Positions 19,616 to 29,472 are shown, counted from the stretch's first letter. The stretch is 64,000 bases of DNA from JALOLG01 sp963776935 (GCA_963776935.1 CAVZOP010000003.1:248001-312000), one strand, 5' to 3'. Numbers and translations are program-made. The notes: a model not told the origin generated them from the letters alone.

Positions 19616-20607
19616 GCTCGGCGAACCCAGTCCCGGAGACGACCGGCTTGATCACCGGTGAGGATGCGTACGACACGATCCGCTCGGCGGGCGCCAGAAC
19701 GCTTCTCCGCGACGCATTCCAGCGGCTGCGGGTAGCCGACGGCTTCAGCCACTGTCGAGCGATGGCGTTCCAGACCGTCTTGGCGCTCATCCCCGGAACG
19801 ATCGTGCTCGTCGCGATCGCCTCCGAACTGCGTTGGGAGTCGCTGTCGAATGCCATCATCCGCAGTGTCGAGTCGCTGGCCCCCGGTCCAGCGGCGGACG
19901 TGTTCCGCGAGGCGTTCGGCCAGGGTGAGGACGTGGGGACCACCGAGTCGGGCTGGACCGCCTTGACTGTCGCCGGCCCCGCTCTCCTGATCGCCGGCAC
20001 GACCGCCTTCGGGCAAGTCGAACGGACGGCCAACCGCATCTACGGCATCGAGGCCGATCGGGCGCCCGTCCAGAAGTACACCGTCGCGGCGCTCATGATG
20101 CTGAGCGCCGGAACGTTGGCCGTGCTCTACTTCCTCACCCTCGGTCTCGGCCGCGCGTGGATGGGCGACACCGGTGATTCTCCGTGGGCGATCGCGTGGT
20201 GGGTCGGGCGGTGGCCCATCGGGCTCGCGCTGCTCGCCGGTGCGATCGCGCTCGTGTTCAAACTCTCGCCCCGGCGCAATCAGCCACCGATGTCGTGGCT
20301 CGTCTTCGGCGCCGCGATCGCAGTCATCGGATCCCTGTTCATCTCGTTGCTCTTGACGCTCTATCTCACGGCGAGCGAGGGCTTCGGTGAGACGTATGGC
20401 GCGCTCGCCGGCTTCATGGGAGTGCTCTTGTGGGCGTATGGCAGCTCGATCGCCCTGTTCTACGGATTGGCCTGTGCTGCACAGCTCGAAGCGGTCCGGG
20501 CGGGGGTCGCCGCGCCACGCGACGCGGCCAAGGTGAGCGAGACCGAACCGGATGCCGTCGTCGTACCGTATGGCACGGCGGCAATGCACCCAGGAGGATC
20601 GGGATGA
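19612..20607 (+). CDS. BrkB/YihY family membrane protein
   Basis: 331 residues with about six transmembrane segments and the family features: HCRAMAFQTVLALIPG early, AFGQVERTANRIYG, and AGFMGVLLWAYGSSIALFYG near the end. The family (formerly called ribonuclease BN) is of uncertain function, possibly envelope or lipid transport. It sits between PAP2 and lipid-kinase-like genes with 4-base overlaps on both sides, which fits a role in membrane lipid handling. Confidence 0.85.
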   Translation: MSSANPVPETTGLITGEDAYDTIRSAGARTLLRDAFQRLRVADGFSHCRAMAFQTVLALIPGTIVLVAIASELRWESLSNAIIRSVESLAPGPAADVFREAFGQGEDVGTTESGWTALTVAGPALLIAGTTAFGQVERTANRIYGIEADRAPVQKYTVAALMMLSAGTLAVLYFLTLGLGRAWMGDTGDSPWAIAWWVGRWPIGLALLAGAIALVFKLSPRRNQPPMSWLVFGAAIAVIGSLFISLLLTLYLTASEGFGETYGALAGFMGVLLWAYGSSIALFYGLACAAQLEAVRAGVAAPRDAAKVSETEPDAVVVPYGTAAMHPGGSG

Positions 20608-21479
20608 CGAGTGTTGCCGTGGTTGCAAACACGAAGAAGCTCGCCAAGGCGGACGCAGGGCGCTTGAAGAACTCGCTCCGCGAGGCCGGTCTCGACCCGA
20701 CGACGTGGATCACGATCGAGAAGGGTTCGGCGGCGACGAAGGCGACCGCCAAGGCGCTCGATCGCGGAGCTGATGTCGTTCTCGTCTGCGGCGGCGATGG
20801 CACCGTCCGCGCCGCGTCACAAGCGTTGGTGGGGACCGATGCCGCGCTGGCGGTGTTCCCGACGGGTACCGCGAACCTCTTCGCGTCGGCGATGAAGTTC
20901 TCCGACGATCCCGTCGAGCTGGTCGAGCTGATCCGTCGCGGCGAGCGCCGGACGATCGACACCGGAACGTGCAACGGAATGACGTTCAACATCATGGCCG
21001 GCTCCGGATTCGATGCGGCGATGATCGATTCCGCCGACGACGACAAGGAGCGACTTGGCATGGTCGCCTACCTGCGCGCCGGAGTGAAACAGGCGCGCGT
21101 GCGCGAGGCGTTCGACATGCGGGTCGACGTCGATGACGAGCGCGTGTTCGAAGGATCCGCGAGCTGCGTCCTCGTCGGCAACATCGGCACCCTGAAAGGC
21201 GGGGTGGAAGCGTTCCCGAACGCGACTCCGACCGATGGCATCCTCGACGTCGCCGTGGTGACGGCAACCGGTCTCAAGGCGTGGACCGGCCTGATGGTGA
21301 GCGCCGTGCGCGGGCGCCAGAACCTCAGCGGACATGCCCAGCTGTGGGCCGGTCGATCGATCTCGGTGCGCACCGATTCCAAGCACCGTTTCGAGCTCGA
21401 CGGCGGCGTCAAGGGCAAGGCGAAGAAGTTCGAGTTCGAGGCCGTCCCGGGCTCGCTCATCGTCTGCGCCCCGCACTGA
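20604..21479 (+). CDS. Diacylglycerol kinase-like lipid kinase
   Basis: 291 residues of the DAGK catalytic / LCB5 family. The nucleotide loop is VCGGDGTVRAASQAL, followed by AVFPTGTANLFA, with a beta-sandwich C-terminal domain starting near FNIMAGSGFDAAMID. Such enzymes phosphorylate diacylglycerol or related lipids using ATP. ATG 20604 overlaps the previous stop and has AGGAGG seven bases upstream; an in-frame upstream start is not needed. Together with two PAP2 phosphatases it could form a phosphorylation/dephosphorylation cycle on lipids. Confidence 0.85.
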   Translation: MTSVAVVANTKKLAKADAGRLKNSLREAGLDPTTWITIEKGSAATKATAKALDRGADVVLVCGGDGTVRAASQALVGTDAALAVFPTGTANLFASAMKFSDDPVELVELIRRGERRTIDTGTCNGMTFNIMAGSGFDAAMIDSADDDKERLGMVAYLRAGVKQARVREAFDMRVDVDDERVFEGSASCVLVGNIGTLKGGVEAFPNATPTDGILDVAVVTATGLKAWTGLMVSAVRGRQNLSGHAQLWAGRSISVRTDSKHRFELDGGVKGKAKKFEFEAVPGSLIVCAPH

Positions 21480-21490
21480 CGCCTGCACGC

Positions 21491-21522
21491 GGAAGGCGGG
21501 CACGCGAACGTGCCCGCCTTCC
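21491..21522. terminator. Bidirectional terminator hairpin
   Basis: A perfect 14-bp stem, GGAAGGCGGGCACG (21491-21504) and its complement (21509-21522), encloses a CGAA loop. It lies between the convergent lipid-kinase and M15-like genes, so it can stop both. Confidence 0.8.
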
Positions 21523-21559
21523 TCACCGCCACCGAGGTCGATGCGTCGCGATGATGACG

Positions 21560-22319
21560 TCAGGCTGCCGCCTGCATGGTGGCCAAGCTGGCGTAGGACG
21601 CAGCAGCCGCGGCGTGGGTGCGCGCACCGTATTCGCCGTCGGGCAGGCCGACGTTGAGGGGCGCCAGCGCCTTCTGCCACTCGATCACCGCGGCGACCGT
21701 GCGCTGTCCGTACTTCCCGTCGATCTTCGACTGGTAGTACCCCCAGAACGCCAGCACTTCCTGGAGCTGCCTCACGGGGGCGCCCTCGTCATTCTGTCGC
21801 AGTGTCGGCAGAGGTAGGGCGGCGGTCGCGCCCGGCGGAACGACGGGGTCGCCATCGACTCCGCCATCGGCCAGAACAGCCGCGACCCTCGCGCTCGTGA
21901 AGCACGGAGTTCGGGTGGACCTCGAAGTGCAGCCACGAGGCCCAACTCTCGCCCATGCCGTTGCCTGGCTTCTGGGTCTTCCACGCCGGTCCCGAGCCAC
22001 CACGGCTCGACCGCCAGATCCGGCCGGCGACGTAGTCGTGGATGGCCTGGATCCCGAGCAGTTCGTGATGGTCGATGGTGAACGCCATCGCTTCGTCGGC
22101 TGCCTCCCGGCCGGGACCTGGGTTGGCGTAGCGCCAATCCCACGCTCGGCCGACCGCGTGCACCGAGAGGGTGTTGCCGCCGCGGATGTTGCGGACGCCC
22201 CACGAGCCGAGGTCCACGCCACCCGGCCAGCGACCAAGCACGTAGGACTTCCAATTCTCGATTCCCGGGGTCGGTCCGGTCGATGGTTGCGAACCGGCCC
22301 CTACATAGCTGAGTACCAT
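21560..22319 (-). CDS. M15-like peptidase with peptidoglycan-binding domain, one frameshift
   Basis: The N-terminal ~140 residues contain an M15/VanY-like zinc signature: SVHAVGRAWDW supplies His and Asp, and LHFEVHP supplies Glu and His. The C-terminal ~75 residues are a PG_binding_1 domain (GAPVRQLQEVLAFWGYY, DGKYGQRTVAAVIEWQK). The two parts are in different frames, switching near 21885. No signal peptide is seen. ATG 22319 is preceded by GAGGAGG, which is inside the end of the 36-residue peptide gene; that stop overlaps this ATG. Likely function is cell-wall peptide cleavage or wall binding. Confidence 0.7.
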
Positions 22320-22429
22320 CACTCCTCCTCTTCCACGGGAGCGTCCTGCTCGGTCTCGCCGTCGAAATCGCTCCCGATGGCGTTCGGGTCGAGCACGGTC
22401 GCTGTGTCTGGCGTCGCGGTATCGGTCAT
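22319..22429 (-). CDS. 36-residue acidic peptide
   Basis: A short gene starting at ATG 22429, with AAGGAG eight bases upstream, ending in a run of four Glu and a TGA that overlaps the ATG of the M15-like gene. About a third of its residues are Asp/Glu and it has no hydrophobic segment. The Glu-coding GAG repeats also form the ribosome site of the next gene, so translation is probably coupled. I recognise no family. Confidence 0.55.
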   Translation of the reverse strand: MTDTATPDTATVLDPNAIGSDFDGETEQDAPVEEEE

Positions 22430-22453
22430 GTGCGTCTCCTTGAGGTGTTTGAC

Positions 22454-24655
22454 TCAGTCGCCGTTGGGTCGAGGCGACTCATGAGTAAGGACGGTGCCTG
22501 ACAAGGCCGGGATACGTGACGAACGTCCCACTGCCGAGTGAGCAACGTCGTCCGGAGTCGAACCGATCGCGCGTCGCGCGCCGTCGACGGGGTTGTTGGA
22601 GACCGTGATCGTCGGGCAGCTCTTGTCCACCGCGGCGAGCTCCGACTGGTACCACTGGAGGATCCGGAGCATGGCCGGTTCGCGTCGGATCTCGGCGGCG
22701 AGTCCGGCCAAGGTGTTCTTGTCGAAGGGTTCGCCTTCGAGGGTCGACGAAATGATGCCGGCCGCTGCGTTCTTGACGCCGATCCCGAGCTCGCCCGTGT
22801 TCGCGGCGAGAACCCCGGATGCGGTACGGATCCCGATCCGACGAAGTCGCCTCACCCGGAGGTCGAGCTCCTTGTTCGAATCGTCGTCGAGGAGCAGGAT
22901 CAAGACGGCCTGATCCATCCAATCGACGAGGCGGTCGACCGGCAGACGTGTACTGACCATGATCGACACGAGGTCGGCTGTGGCCAGCGATGGGACGTCC
23001 GTGATGCCTTCGGTCTCGAGCCGGGTGCTGTCGTGGACGTCGACGCCGTCGAGTTGGGTCAACGACCGCCGCGTCGGAAACGCCTCGGCGAATGCGCGTG
23101 CCAGCCGATTCGGCTTGTTCGCCGCCGCGTCCGCTCCGCTCCGGGCGTTGGTCCCATTCGTCGGCGCGTCCTGTCCGCTCGGCGTGTTCGCCGCGTCTGT
23201 CGGAGTATCCGATCCGTTCGGTCCCATCGGCCCGCCCGGTGTGTTCAGTTCATTGGCCGATGATCTCTTCGGTGCGCCGCGAAACGCCGACGCGAAGTCG
23301 ATCACATGCTGCAACACGGTCGTCGGGACGACACCTGCCAGGAACGACAATGCCCAGATGTACGGGTTCTCTTCGTTGTAGAAGATCGTTTGGATCAGGT
23401 ATGCGACGACGACGACGGTGATGAGCCGGGCGGAGATCTGGTTGTAGACCTTCGGTCGGAGGTCTCCTCGGTAGTAGCTCCGGAGGATCAAGTACGTACC
23501 GAAGAAGTAGGCCCCGAGAAATGCCATTGCGGCGGCGCTGGGCGTTGGCACCAGGAACTGGAAGTACGATTGCTCCACGGCCTGACCGGTCGTCGAGATA
23601 TCTGACGAGCGACCGAAGTCGAACGAGCCAGTCTGGGCGACGAGCAGGGTCCAGCCGAGACTGATCAGCAATGTGGCGACGATGATCGGTGAGTTGCGTC
23701 CGCCGAGCAGCCGCACCGAGTCGGTCGAGTTGTTCGAGGCCTCGGCGAGCTCGTCGCCGTACCGTGCATTGACGTCCGCCAAGGTTTCCATCCGTCTGTC
23801 CATGCGGAATATGGCGCGGACCCACTCGGCCCGAATCGTGCCAACGCGATGGCGGTCGAACTGGAAATACAGGATCGCCGGGAACAACGACAGCACAGCG
23901 GTATACAGAACCTGGATGGTGCGGCCGACGAACTGGCTCTCCATACCGTCGACGACATCGAGTCCGCCGTCCATCACCAAGAAGTCCTTGGCGTCGGTCG
24001 CGACGAAGATCGCAATCGCCGGTAGAACAGCGCCAATCGTGACGACGACCAGCAGCGTGAAGATGTGTTGGACGCGCCGCAGTGACTCGTTGCCGTCGTA
24101 GAACGCGCCACCCATACCGAACTCGATGTCGCCCTCGTCGGTATCGGCGACGTCGTCGTCCTTGCGGCGCCTCCACTCCCTGATCCCGGCGTAGGCAAGC
24201 ACGAACAGGATCAACGCCGCGGTGATCGCCGTGCTCACGAAGACGTCGCGGCGCTCCAGGGTGCCCACCTTGAGGATGTCGTTGATGACGATGCCGACGA
24301 GGGCGAAGATCGCGATCGAGATCGCGATGCTGGCGAGACGGGGGCCCGCGTGGAGTCGATGATATGCGCGCACCCGCAGTTGGTGGCGCTGACGAAGCCG
24401 GTACAGACCGGGCTTGAACGGCGCCAGCCGCGACCCGATGATCACGCGCTGTGCGAGCGGTGGCAGCACGAGTTCGCCGCAGTTCTCGTCGACGATCCGG
24501 ATCTTTCGCGGTGTGCGGTTGTGCACCAGGTAGCGCTTGCGGCGATCCGACTTGATATTGAATGTGTCGTAGTAACGCTGGCAGGGCGTCATCTCGACCT
24601 GTCGGGTGGCCGCTTTGCTCGTCGTGCACTTCTTGATAAGCCCGCGTAGTTCCAT
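22454..24655 (-). CDS. Large polytopic membrane protein, unknown function
   Basis: 733 residues. A soluble N-terminal ~100 residues with several Cys (KKCTTSK, PCQRYYD, DENCGELVLPP) is followed by about eight transmembrane segments between residues ~105 and ~460. A linker rich in Asn, Thr, Pro and Gly follows (~470-520). The C-terminal ~200-residue cytoplasmic domain has LEtEGI-type text: TRLETEGITDVPSLATADL, then RLVDWMDQAVLILL, which recalls a helix-hairpin-helix-like module found in other uncharacterised bacterial membrane proteins. No enzyme motif was seen. It lies 24 bases upstream of the acidic peptide on the same strand. Confidence 0.75.
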   Translation of the reverse strand: MELRGLIKKCTTSKAATRQVEMTPCQRYYDTFNIKSDRRKRYLVHNRTPRKIRIVDENCGELVLPPLAQRVIIGSRLAPFKPGLYRLRQRHQLRVRAYHRLHAGPRLASIAISIAIFALVGIVINDILKVGTLERRDVFVSTAITAALILFVLAYAGIREWRRRKDDDVADTDEGDIEFGMGGAFYDGNESLRRVQHIFTLLVVVTIGAVLPAIAIFVATDAKDFLVMDGGLDVVDGMESQFVGRTIQVLYTAVLSLFPAILYFQFDRHRVGTIRAEWVRAIFRMDRRMETLADVNARYGDELAEASNNSTDSVRLLGGRNSPIIVATLLISLGWTLLVAQTGSFDFGRSSDISTTGQAVEQSYFQFLVPTPSAAAMAFLGAYFFGTYLILRSYYRGDLRPKVYNQISARLITVVVVAYLIQTIFYNEENPYIWALSFLAGVVPTTVLQHVIDFASAFRGAPKRSSANELNTPGGPMGPNGSDTPTDAANTPSGQDAPTNGTNARSGADAAANKPNRLARAFAEAFPTRRSLTQLDGVDVHDSTRLETEGITDVPSLATADLVSIMVSTRLPVDRLVDWMDQAVLILLLDDDSNKELDLRVRRLRRIGIRTASGVLAANTGELGIGVKNAAAGIISSTLEGEPFDKNTLAGLAAEIRREPAMLRILQWYQSELAAVDKSCPTITVSNNPVDGARRAIGSTPDDVAHSAVGRSSRIPALSGTVLTHESPRPNGD

Positions 24656-24757
24656 GCAATGAGGAGTCGCGTGCGCTCGTGCTTGATGCAGAAAGCTCGG
24701 ACGTGATCAGCGAACGTCGACGCTCCGAACGATGGGCCCGCTACCGGGCGTCTGCGT

Positions 24758-25423
24758 TCACCTCGACAGCCTGGTCAGCTGCGCTACGTCGATGATTCGG
24801 CTCCGACCTCGTCCGAGATCGATGATCCTGCGCCGCTCGAGATCGCGGAGCACCCGATTGACGGTGGCCCGCGTCGTGGCCGTCATCATCGCCAGCTCAT
24901 CCTGACTCAGCCGCATCCAACCGTCTCCGTCGTCGACGATGCCCAGCTCGCGGAGGTGCAGCAACTGACGATGTATCCGCTTCGACGTCGATGTGAACAG
25001 CAGCTCGATCAACTGCTCGGTCAACGCCAGGTTCAGATCGGCCAACGCCGTCAACAGGAACTGGTCGAGTTGCCGACCGGCGGGACCTGACCGCAGGCGC
25101 TCCAAGTCGGCCCGCCGAAGGAGACGAGTGCGACCCGCGCGCAGCGCGGCGACGGTCGCCGAGCGGACGGGGTCGGTGCGGAGTAACGCGAGCTCGCCAA
25201 AGACCGATCCCGGACGGAACACGTTCACGATCAGCACATGGCCGAGCGTGCTCGAGCTGCGGGCCACGAACAGCCCCTTCTCGACGATGTGCATCGAATC
25301 GGCGGGATCTCCCTCGTGGAACACCACCTCGTTGCGGGCGAAGTTTCGTTCCGTCGTGTGGCGCATGAGTTCGAGTCGCTGATCGTCGGACAGCAACTCG
25401 ACCAAGGAGTTCACCGACGGCAT
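24758..25423 (-). CDS. Crp/Fnr-family transcription regulator
   Basis: 221 residues. A cyclic-nucleotide-binding fold (about 10-120) contains NEVVFHEGDPADSMHIVEKG and GSVFGELALLRTDPVRSAT, the usual phosphate-binding region. A Crp-type helix-turn-helix follows: LSQDELAMMTATTRATVNRVL. No Fnr-type Cys cluster is present, so it is Crp-like and may bind a cyclic nucleotide. A cyclase-domain protein is encoded at 26710-29472 on the same strand, but that domain looks regulatory. ATG 25423 was chosen over the GTGs up to 25438. Confidence 0.85.
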   Translation of the reverse strand: MPSVNSLVELLSDDQRLELMRHTTERNFARNEVVFHEGDPADSMHIVEKGLFVARSSSTLGHVLIVNVFRPGSVFGELALLRTDPVRSATVAALRAGRTRLLRRADLERLRSGPAGRQLDQFLLTALADLNLALTEQLIELLFTSTSKRIHRQLLHLRELGIVDDGDGWMRLSQDELAMMTATTRATVNRVLRDLERRRIIDLGRGRSRIIDVAQLTRLSR

Positions 25424-25525
25424 TTCTACCACCACCACCGGTCGTCAGGGGTGTGTCGACGGCGCGTCGAGGCGCCGTCGCGGTGGGCGGGGCGATCAGC
25501 GATCAGCGCGATCAGCGAACTTGGT

Positions 25526-25816
25526 TCAGGAGCCTTCGCTGATCGGTGCGGGCAGGACCGCCGCGTTGGGCTCGGTGGATGCCATCGCATCGATGACGCT
25601 TGATGTCGGCAACCGGCTGCCAAAGCGCTGTCGCGCGACCTGACGGATCCGAGCCACAGCCCGCACTCCGCCGAACCGTTTCAACGTCGGGCGCCCGCGA
25701 CGTCGCGAGCGAAGAGCCAGCGCGACCTCGTCCCTGGAGCCGTAGGCGCCGGCTCGACCGGCCTGCCGGTCGAGCTCGGTCCGCCGCGCGGCGACGAGCC
25801 GTTCGTCGAACAACAT
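25526..25816 (-). CDS. Small basic hypothetical protein
   Basis: 96 residues from ATG 25816, which has GGGAGG six bases upstream. It is Arg-rich in the first two thirds (ALRSRRRGRP, RIRQVARQRFGS). No membrane segment and no family I recognise. It lies between the sigma factor and Crp genes on the same strand. The good ribosome site is the main support. Confidence 0.45.
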   Translation of the reverse strand: MLFDERLVAARRTELDRQAGRAGAYGSRDEVALALRSRRRGRPTLKRFGGVRAVARIRQVARQRFGSRLPTSSVIDAMASTEPNAAVLPAPISEGS

Positions 25817-25928
25817 GTCACACCTCCCATGAATCGAGAATGCTCCGCTTTCGAGAAGCACGGGTCGTCCGCCTTGAATCAGCCTTCGCGTAGGATTCGG
25901 ATCGCGGGGGCAAGCGGGATCGTGCTGC

Positions 25929-26570
25929 CTACCCCGCTAGTGCGGCCCGCTCGGGGAGTCGGTTCGGCCCCGAGATCCTGCTGTCACCACAGGCGCCGAT
26001 CTCCAACCGCCGAACAGCCGGGTCGTTCCGAAGCCGTTTCAAGAGACGCTGTCGCGTCGGTCCCAGACTGCCGATCGGTCGGTTCATCTGGCGACTGACA
26101 TCGTCGTACCGGGGTGAATCGTCGCGATGGAGCAGGAGGAGCAACTGGCGGTCCGTCTCGTCAAGACGGGCCAACGCCGAGCGAACACCGTCGGCGATTC
26201 TGAGCCGGTCGTGTTGGGAGAGAGCCTGGTCCTCGGTCGACGCCGCGCTTGCTTCTTCGTCGGCGACATCGGTGGGGACCATCCGCACACTGCGACGTCC
26301 GAGCTCGGACGCCATTCGTTGCGTCACGACCCTCAGCCACGCGACGAGGGATTGCGGGTCGCGGATCGTGTCGGCATGTCGGATCAGTCGGATCCAGACC
26401 TCTTGCACGATGTCCTCGATGTCGCAGTCGGCCCACGCATACATGCGCGCGTGACGCTCGACGATCGGCCGGCAGGCCTTGATCAAGGATTCGAATGAGT
26501 CGGCTCGACCGTCACGTACGTCGACGAGTAGGGCGGCGGTGTGGTGAGGATCGACAGAGTCGGTTGCCAT
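25929..26570 (-). CDS. ECF-type RNA polymerase sigma factor
   Basis: About 213 residues. Region 2 is visible in ADSFESLIKACRPIVERHARMYA and CDIEDIVQEVWIRLIRH. Region 4 is at the C-terminus: SALARLDETDRQLLLLLHR, DVSRQMNRPIGSLGPTRQRLLKRL. ATG 26570 begins just before the conserved part; a longer frame to 26798 is Arg-rich and unlikely to be translated. No adjacent anti-sigma factor was recognised, so its control is unclear. Confidence 0.8.
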   Translation of the reverse strand: MATDSVDPHHTAALLVDVRDGRADSFESLIKACRPIVERHARMYAWADCDIEDIVQEVWIRLIRHADTIRDPQSLVAWLRVVTQRMASELGRRSVRMVPTDVADEEASAASTEDQALSQHDRLRIADGVRSALARLDETDRQLLLLLHRDDSPRYDDVSRQMNRPIGSLGPTRQRLLKRLRNDPAVRRLEIGACGDSRISGPNRLPERAALAG

Positions 26571-26709
26571 GTGCCGATGGTCTGCCGATTCGACGAAACT
26601 GTCGTCGCGCTGGCGCGCAGCCAGTGTGTGTCCACCGACGCACAACGAGAACCTCCGACCGTGTCGAGGGTTCCGCCGCCGCGATTGATGCGTCGTGAGA
26701 TCGGTCGCG

Positions 26710-29472
26710 TCAGTGAAGCAGCGCCTCGCGACACATCGCGAGCAGCTGCTGTTCCGGTGTCGCCAGCGCCACCGTCTCCAGGTGGGTCCACTGCTCACCC
26801 AGGCGATCTCTCAGATCCGCGCGGAGCAACTCGTCCTCGTGCGGGTCGGCGGAACCTCCCGGCATCTGAGGTAGACCTTGTCGGCCGAGTGCGGCGAGGG
26901 CCGCCGTTTCGTGGTCGTCGGTCCTCGCGAGGAGGTGACTGACCTCGCGCAAGGTCTCGGACATCTGCGATCGGTTGCCGGACACCATGAGCATGTCGAC
27001 GAGATCGATGGCCGCTGCCGCGCAGTCGTCGATCTCCGCGGAGTGACGAGACAGGGCGAGCCACTCCACGAGCGCAAGACCGACGTTGAAGCGGCTGTCC
27101 ACCGCGCGGGCGGAGTGAAGCGCACCTTCGAAGGCTTCGATCGCGCCAACCGGATCGCGAGCGGTGCGCGCCCGGCCGAGCGCGTACAGCGCCCAGTACG
27201 TGCAGTACGGGTTGTCGAGGCGCCGCGCGACCGCCAATGCGCGTTCGGCTCGCGCCACGGCTTGATCGTGTCGACCGAACATCGACAGGCTGATCGTCTC
27301 GAACCCGAGGCCATTCACCTGCCAGAACGGTTCGGGACTTGTCGATTGTTCGCGGATCATTGCTTGGAAGTTGACGGCAAGTCCGTCCGTCTGTCCGGAG
27401 TACCCATAGGCGTCGACGAGCGCCGTGCGAGCCCAGTAGGTCGACGCACCCGAGTGCTCCGCGGCGCGCAGCGCCCGCTGCCCGAGCACGACCGCCCGCT
27501 CGGTGTCGCCGGTGAACCACGCACCCAAGGCGGCGGCGCCGAACACCTCCGAAGCGAGCGGCTCGTCGTCCTCGATCCGTTCGGCCACCCAGTTGGCCCA
27601 CTCATGTATCTCGGCGTACAGATTGAAGAGACCGAACTCGAACAGACTCAGCACGAGCCGTGCCGCTTCAGGTGTCGCTTCCGCGTCGGCGAACCAGGCG
27701 AAGGCCCGGCGGTGATCCGGCAGCTCGGCGCGCAGCAGGTTCACCGCGGCCATGGCTGAACTCGCTTTGATCTGCGGGCCCCATCGCTCGGCACGATCGA
27801 GCATCAGCAACGCATGTCGGCGGCGTACTTCAGCCCACTCCTCAGGTGCCGTGACATTCCGCGCGAATTCACGCGACGTCTCGAGCATTCGAACTCGCCC
27901 ACCATCGGGCGCATCGCGTATGACCATCGAGGATCGAACGAGAGCGGCGAGGTCCTCGTGGACGGAGTGCCGGCTGCCATCCAGACTCAGCGACGCGGCC
28001 ATGTCCGCCGTGAAGGCACCGGCGAACGCGGCCGAACGGCATAGCAGGGCTGCCGCCGACTCGGGAAGTCGTTGATAGCTCCACTCCAACGAGGATGTCA
28101 GGCTCTGAAGTCGACGGGCCGCGGCGGGACCGGTCGTCAACCCGTTCACCAGTTCGTCGCCGAGCGTGCCGATCTGGTCCACGGTTTCAACGTCCATGCG
28201 GGCCGCTGCGAGTTCGAGTGCAAGGGGAAGACCGTCCGTCGCTCGACACAACGCCGCCAACGCCGCACCATTGTTCGCATCGACTCGAAACGACGGATCG
28301 ACCGTGCGAGCGCGGGCGACGAACAATCGAACCGACGGGCAGCCCTCGAGCTCGGCCAATGACGTCTGCTGCTCCGGTGGTGTAGCGAGCGGTCGCACCT
28401 CCAGCGTCTGTTCGTGCTCGACGGCGATGACCTCCCGCGATGTGGACAGGACGTGAGTGCCTGGGCAGGCCTCGGCGAGCGACGCCACCAGGGTGCGGAC
28501 CTCGTCCAGCACGTGCTCACAGTTGTCAAGCACGAGGAGCAATCTGGCCCAACACAAGACCCGGAGCACCGTGTCGAGCGGACGCTCGTCCGACGTCGGC
28601 TGTGCCCGCAACGACGACACGACGAGCCCGTAGACCTGGTCCGGACCCTCGATGGTCGACAGGTCCACGAAGCGAACCCCCTGCGCGAACGGCCTTCGGA
28701 CTGTTCCGGCCACCCGCACTGCGGCCCGTGACTTCCCCACGCCGGCGGGACCCCACAACGTCACTACCCGATGCTCTCGGACCAATAGATCCGTCTGCTC
28801 GATCAGCTGTTCTCGCCCGATCAATATCGAGTCGTCGGACGGCAGTTCATCGAGGCCCCGTAGCGATGTCCGCAGTGGTGGGAACACGGAACGCAGGTCG
28901 GCTGCTACAACACTGTGGAGCACCACGGGTTCGTCGAAACCGCGGATCTGATAGCGGCCGAGCTCGAAGAGGTCGACCTCCGCAGGCAGCGACCTCGCGC
29001 ACGCTTCCGCTGTGGTGTTCGACAGCACGATCTGCCCGCCGTGTCCGACGGCCTCGAGCCGGGCTGCCAGATTTGGCGGCCTCCCGAAGAGCTCGCCGGA
29101 GCGAATGGTGCACCACCCGGTGTTGAGCCCGATCCGGATGCGTAGTTGGCCGACCCCATCGAACGTCTTCGTCGAGAACTCCCGCTGGACGCGAACCGCG
29201 CTCAACACAGCCTGCGCGGCGTCACGAAAGATCGCGAGCACGCCGTCACCCCTGAACTGGAGCACCCATCCGCCATGGGAGTTCACGGCCACTGCCACGA
29301 TCTCGTTGTGGTCCGATATCGCTTGCGGCATGTACTGCTCGTAGTGCTCCCAGAGCTCGGTGCTCCGTTCGAGGTCCGAGATCAGGACCGTGAAGATCCC
29401 CTCGTCGTCGGGGAGGACGCGACGCATCCCGTTCGTGCCAGGAGCGGACATCTTCGAACCGAGCGGCATCAT
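26710..29472 (-). CDS. Cyclase-domain STAND ATPase regulator
   Basis: 920 residues. An N-terminal class III adenylate/guanylate cyclase homology domain (about 20-195) has FTVLISDLERST (metal Asp), QFRGDGVLAIF and GRPPNLAARLEA. A STAND/NB-ARC-type ATPase follows: Walker A GPAGVGKS, Walker B LLLVLDNCEHV, and a TSRE sensor. The C-terminal ~350 residues are TPR-like helical repeats. It resembles mycobacterial Rv0386/Rv1358-type proteins, but no LuxR helix-turn-helix is seen at the end. A signalling switch that senses a ligand and hydrolyses ATP is likely. It starts 48 bases after the MpaB-like gene on the same strand. Confidence 0.85.
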   Translation of the reverse strand: MMPLGSKMSAPGTNGMRRVLPDDEGIFTVLISDLERSTELWEHYEQYMPQAISDHNEIVAVAVNSHGGWVLQFRGDGVLAIFRDAAQAVLSAVRVQREFSTKTFDGVGQLRIRIGLNTGWCTIRSGELFGRPPNLAARLEAVGHGGQIVLSNTTAEACARSLPAEVDLFELGRYQIRGFDEPVVLHSVVAADLRSVFPPLRTSLRGLDELPSDDSILIGREQLIEQTDLLVREHRVVTLWGPAGVGKSRAAVRVAGTVRRPFAQGVRFVDLSTIEGPDQVYGLVVSSLRAQPTSDERPLDTVLRVLCWARLLLVLDNCEHVLDEVRTLVASLAEACPGTHVLSTSREVIAVEHEQTLEVRPLATPPEQQTSLAELEGCPSVRLFVARARTVDPSFRVDANNGAALAALCRATDGLPLALELAAARMDVETVDQIGTLGDELVNGLTTGPAAARRLQSLTSSLEWSYQRLPESAAALLCRSAAFAGAFTADMAASLSLDGSRHSVHEDLAALVRSSMVIRDAPDGGRVRMLETSREFARNVTAPEEWAEVRRRHALLMLDRAERWGPQIKASSAMAAVNLLRAELPDHRRAFAWFADAEATPEAARLVLSLFEFGLFNLYAEIHEWANWVAERIEDDEPLASEVFGAAALGAWFTGDTERAVVLGQRALRAAEHSGASTYWARTALVDAYGYSGQTDGLAVNFQAMIREQSTSPEPFWQVNGLGFETISLSMFGRHDQAVARAERALAVARRLDNPYCTYWALYALGRARTARDPVGAIEAFEGALHSARAVDSRFNVGLALVEWLALSRHSAEIDDCAAAAIDLVDMLMVSGNRSQMSETLREVSHLLARTDDHETAALAALGRQGLPQMPGGSADPHEDELLRADLRDRLGEQWTHLETVALATPEQQLLAMCREALLH

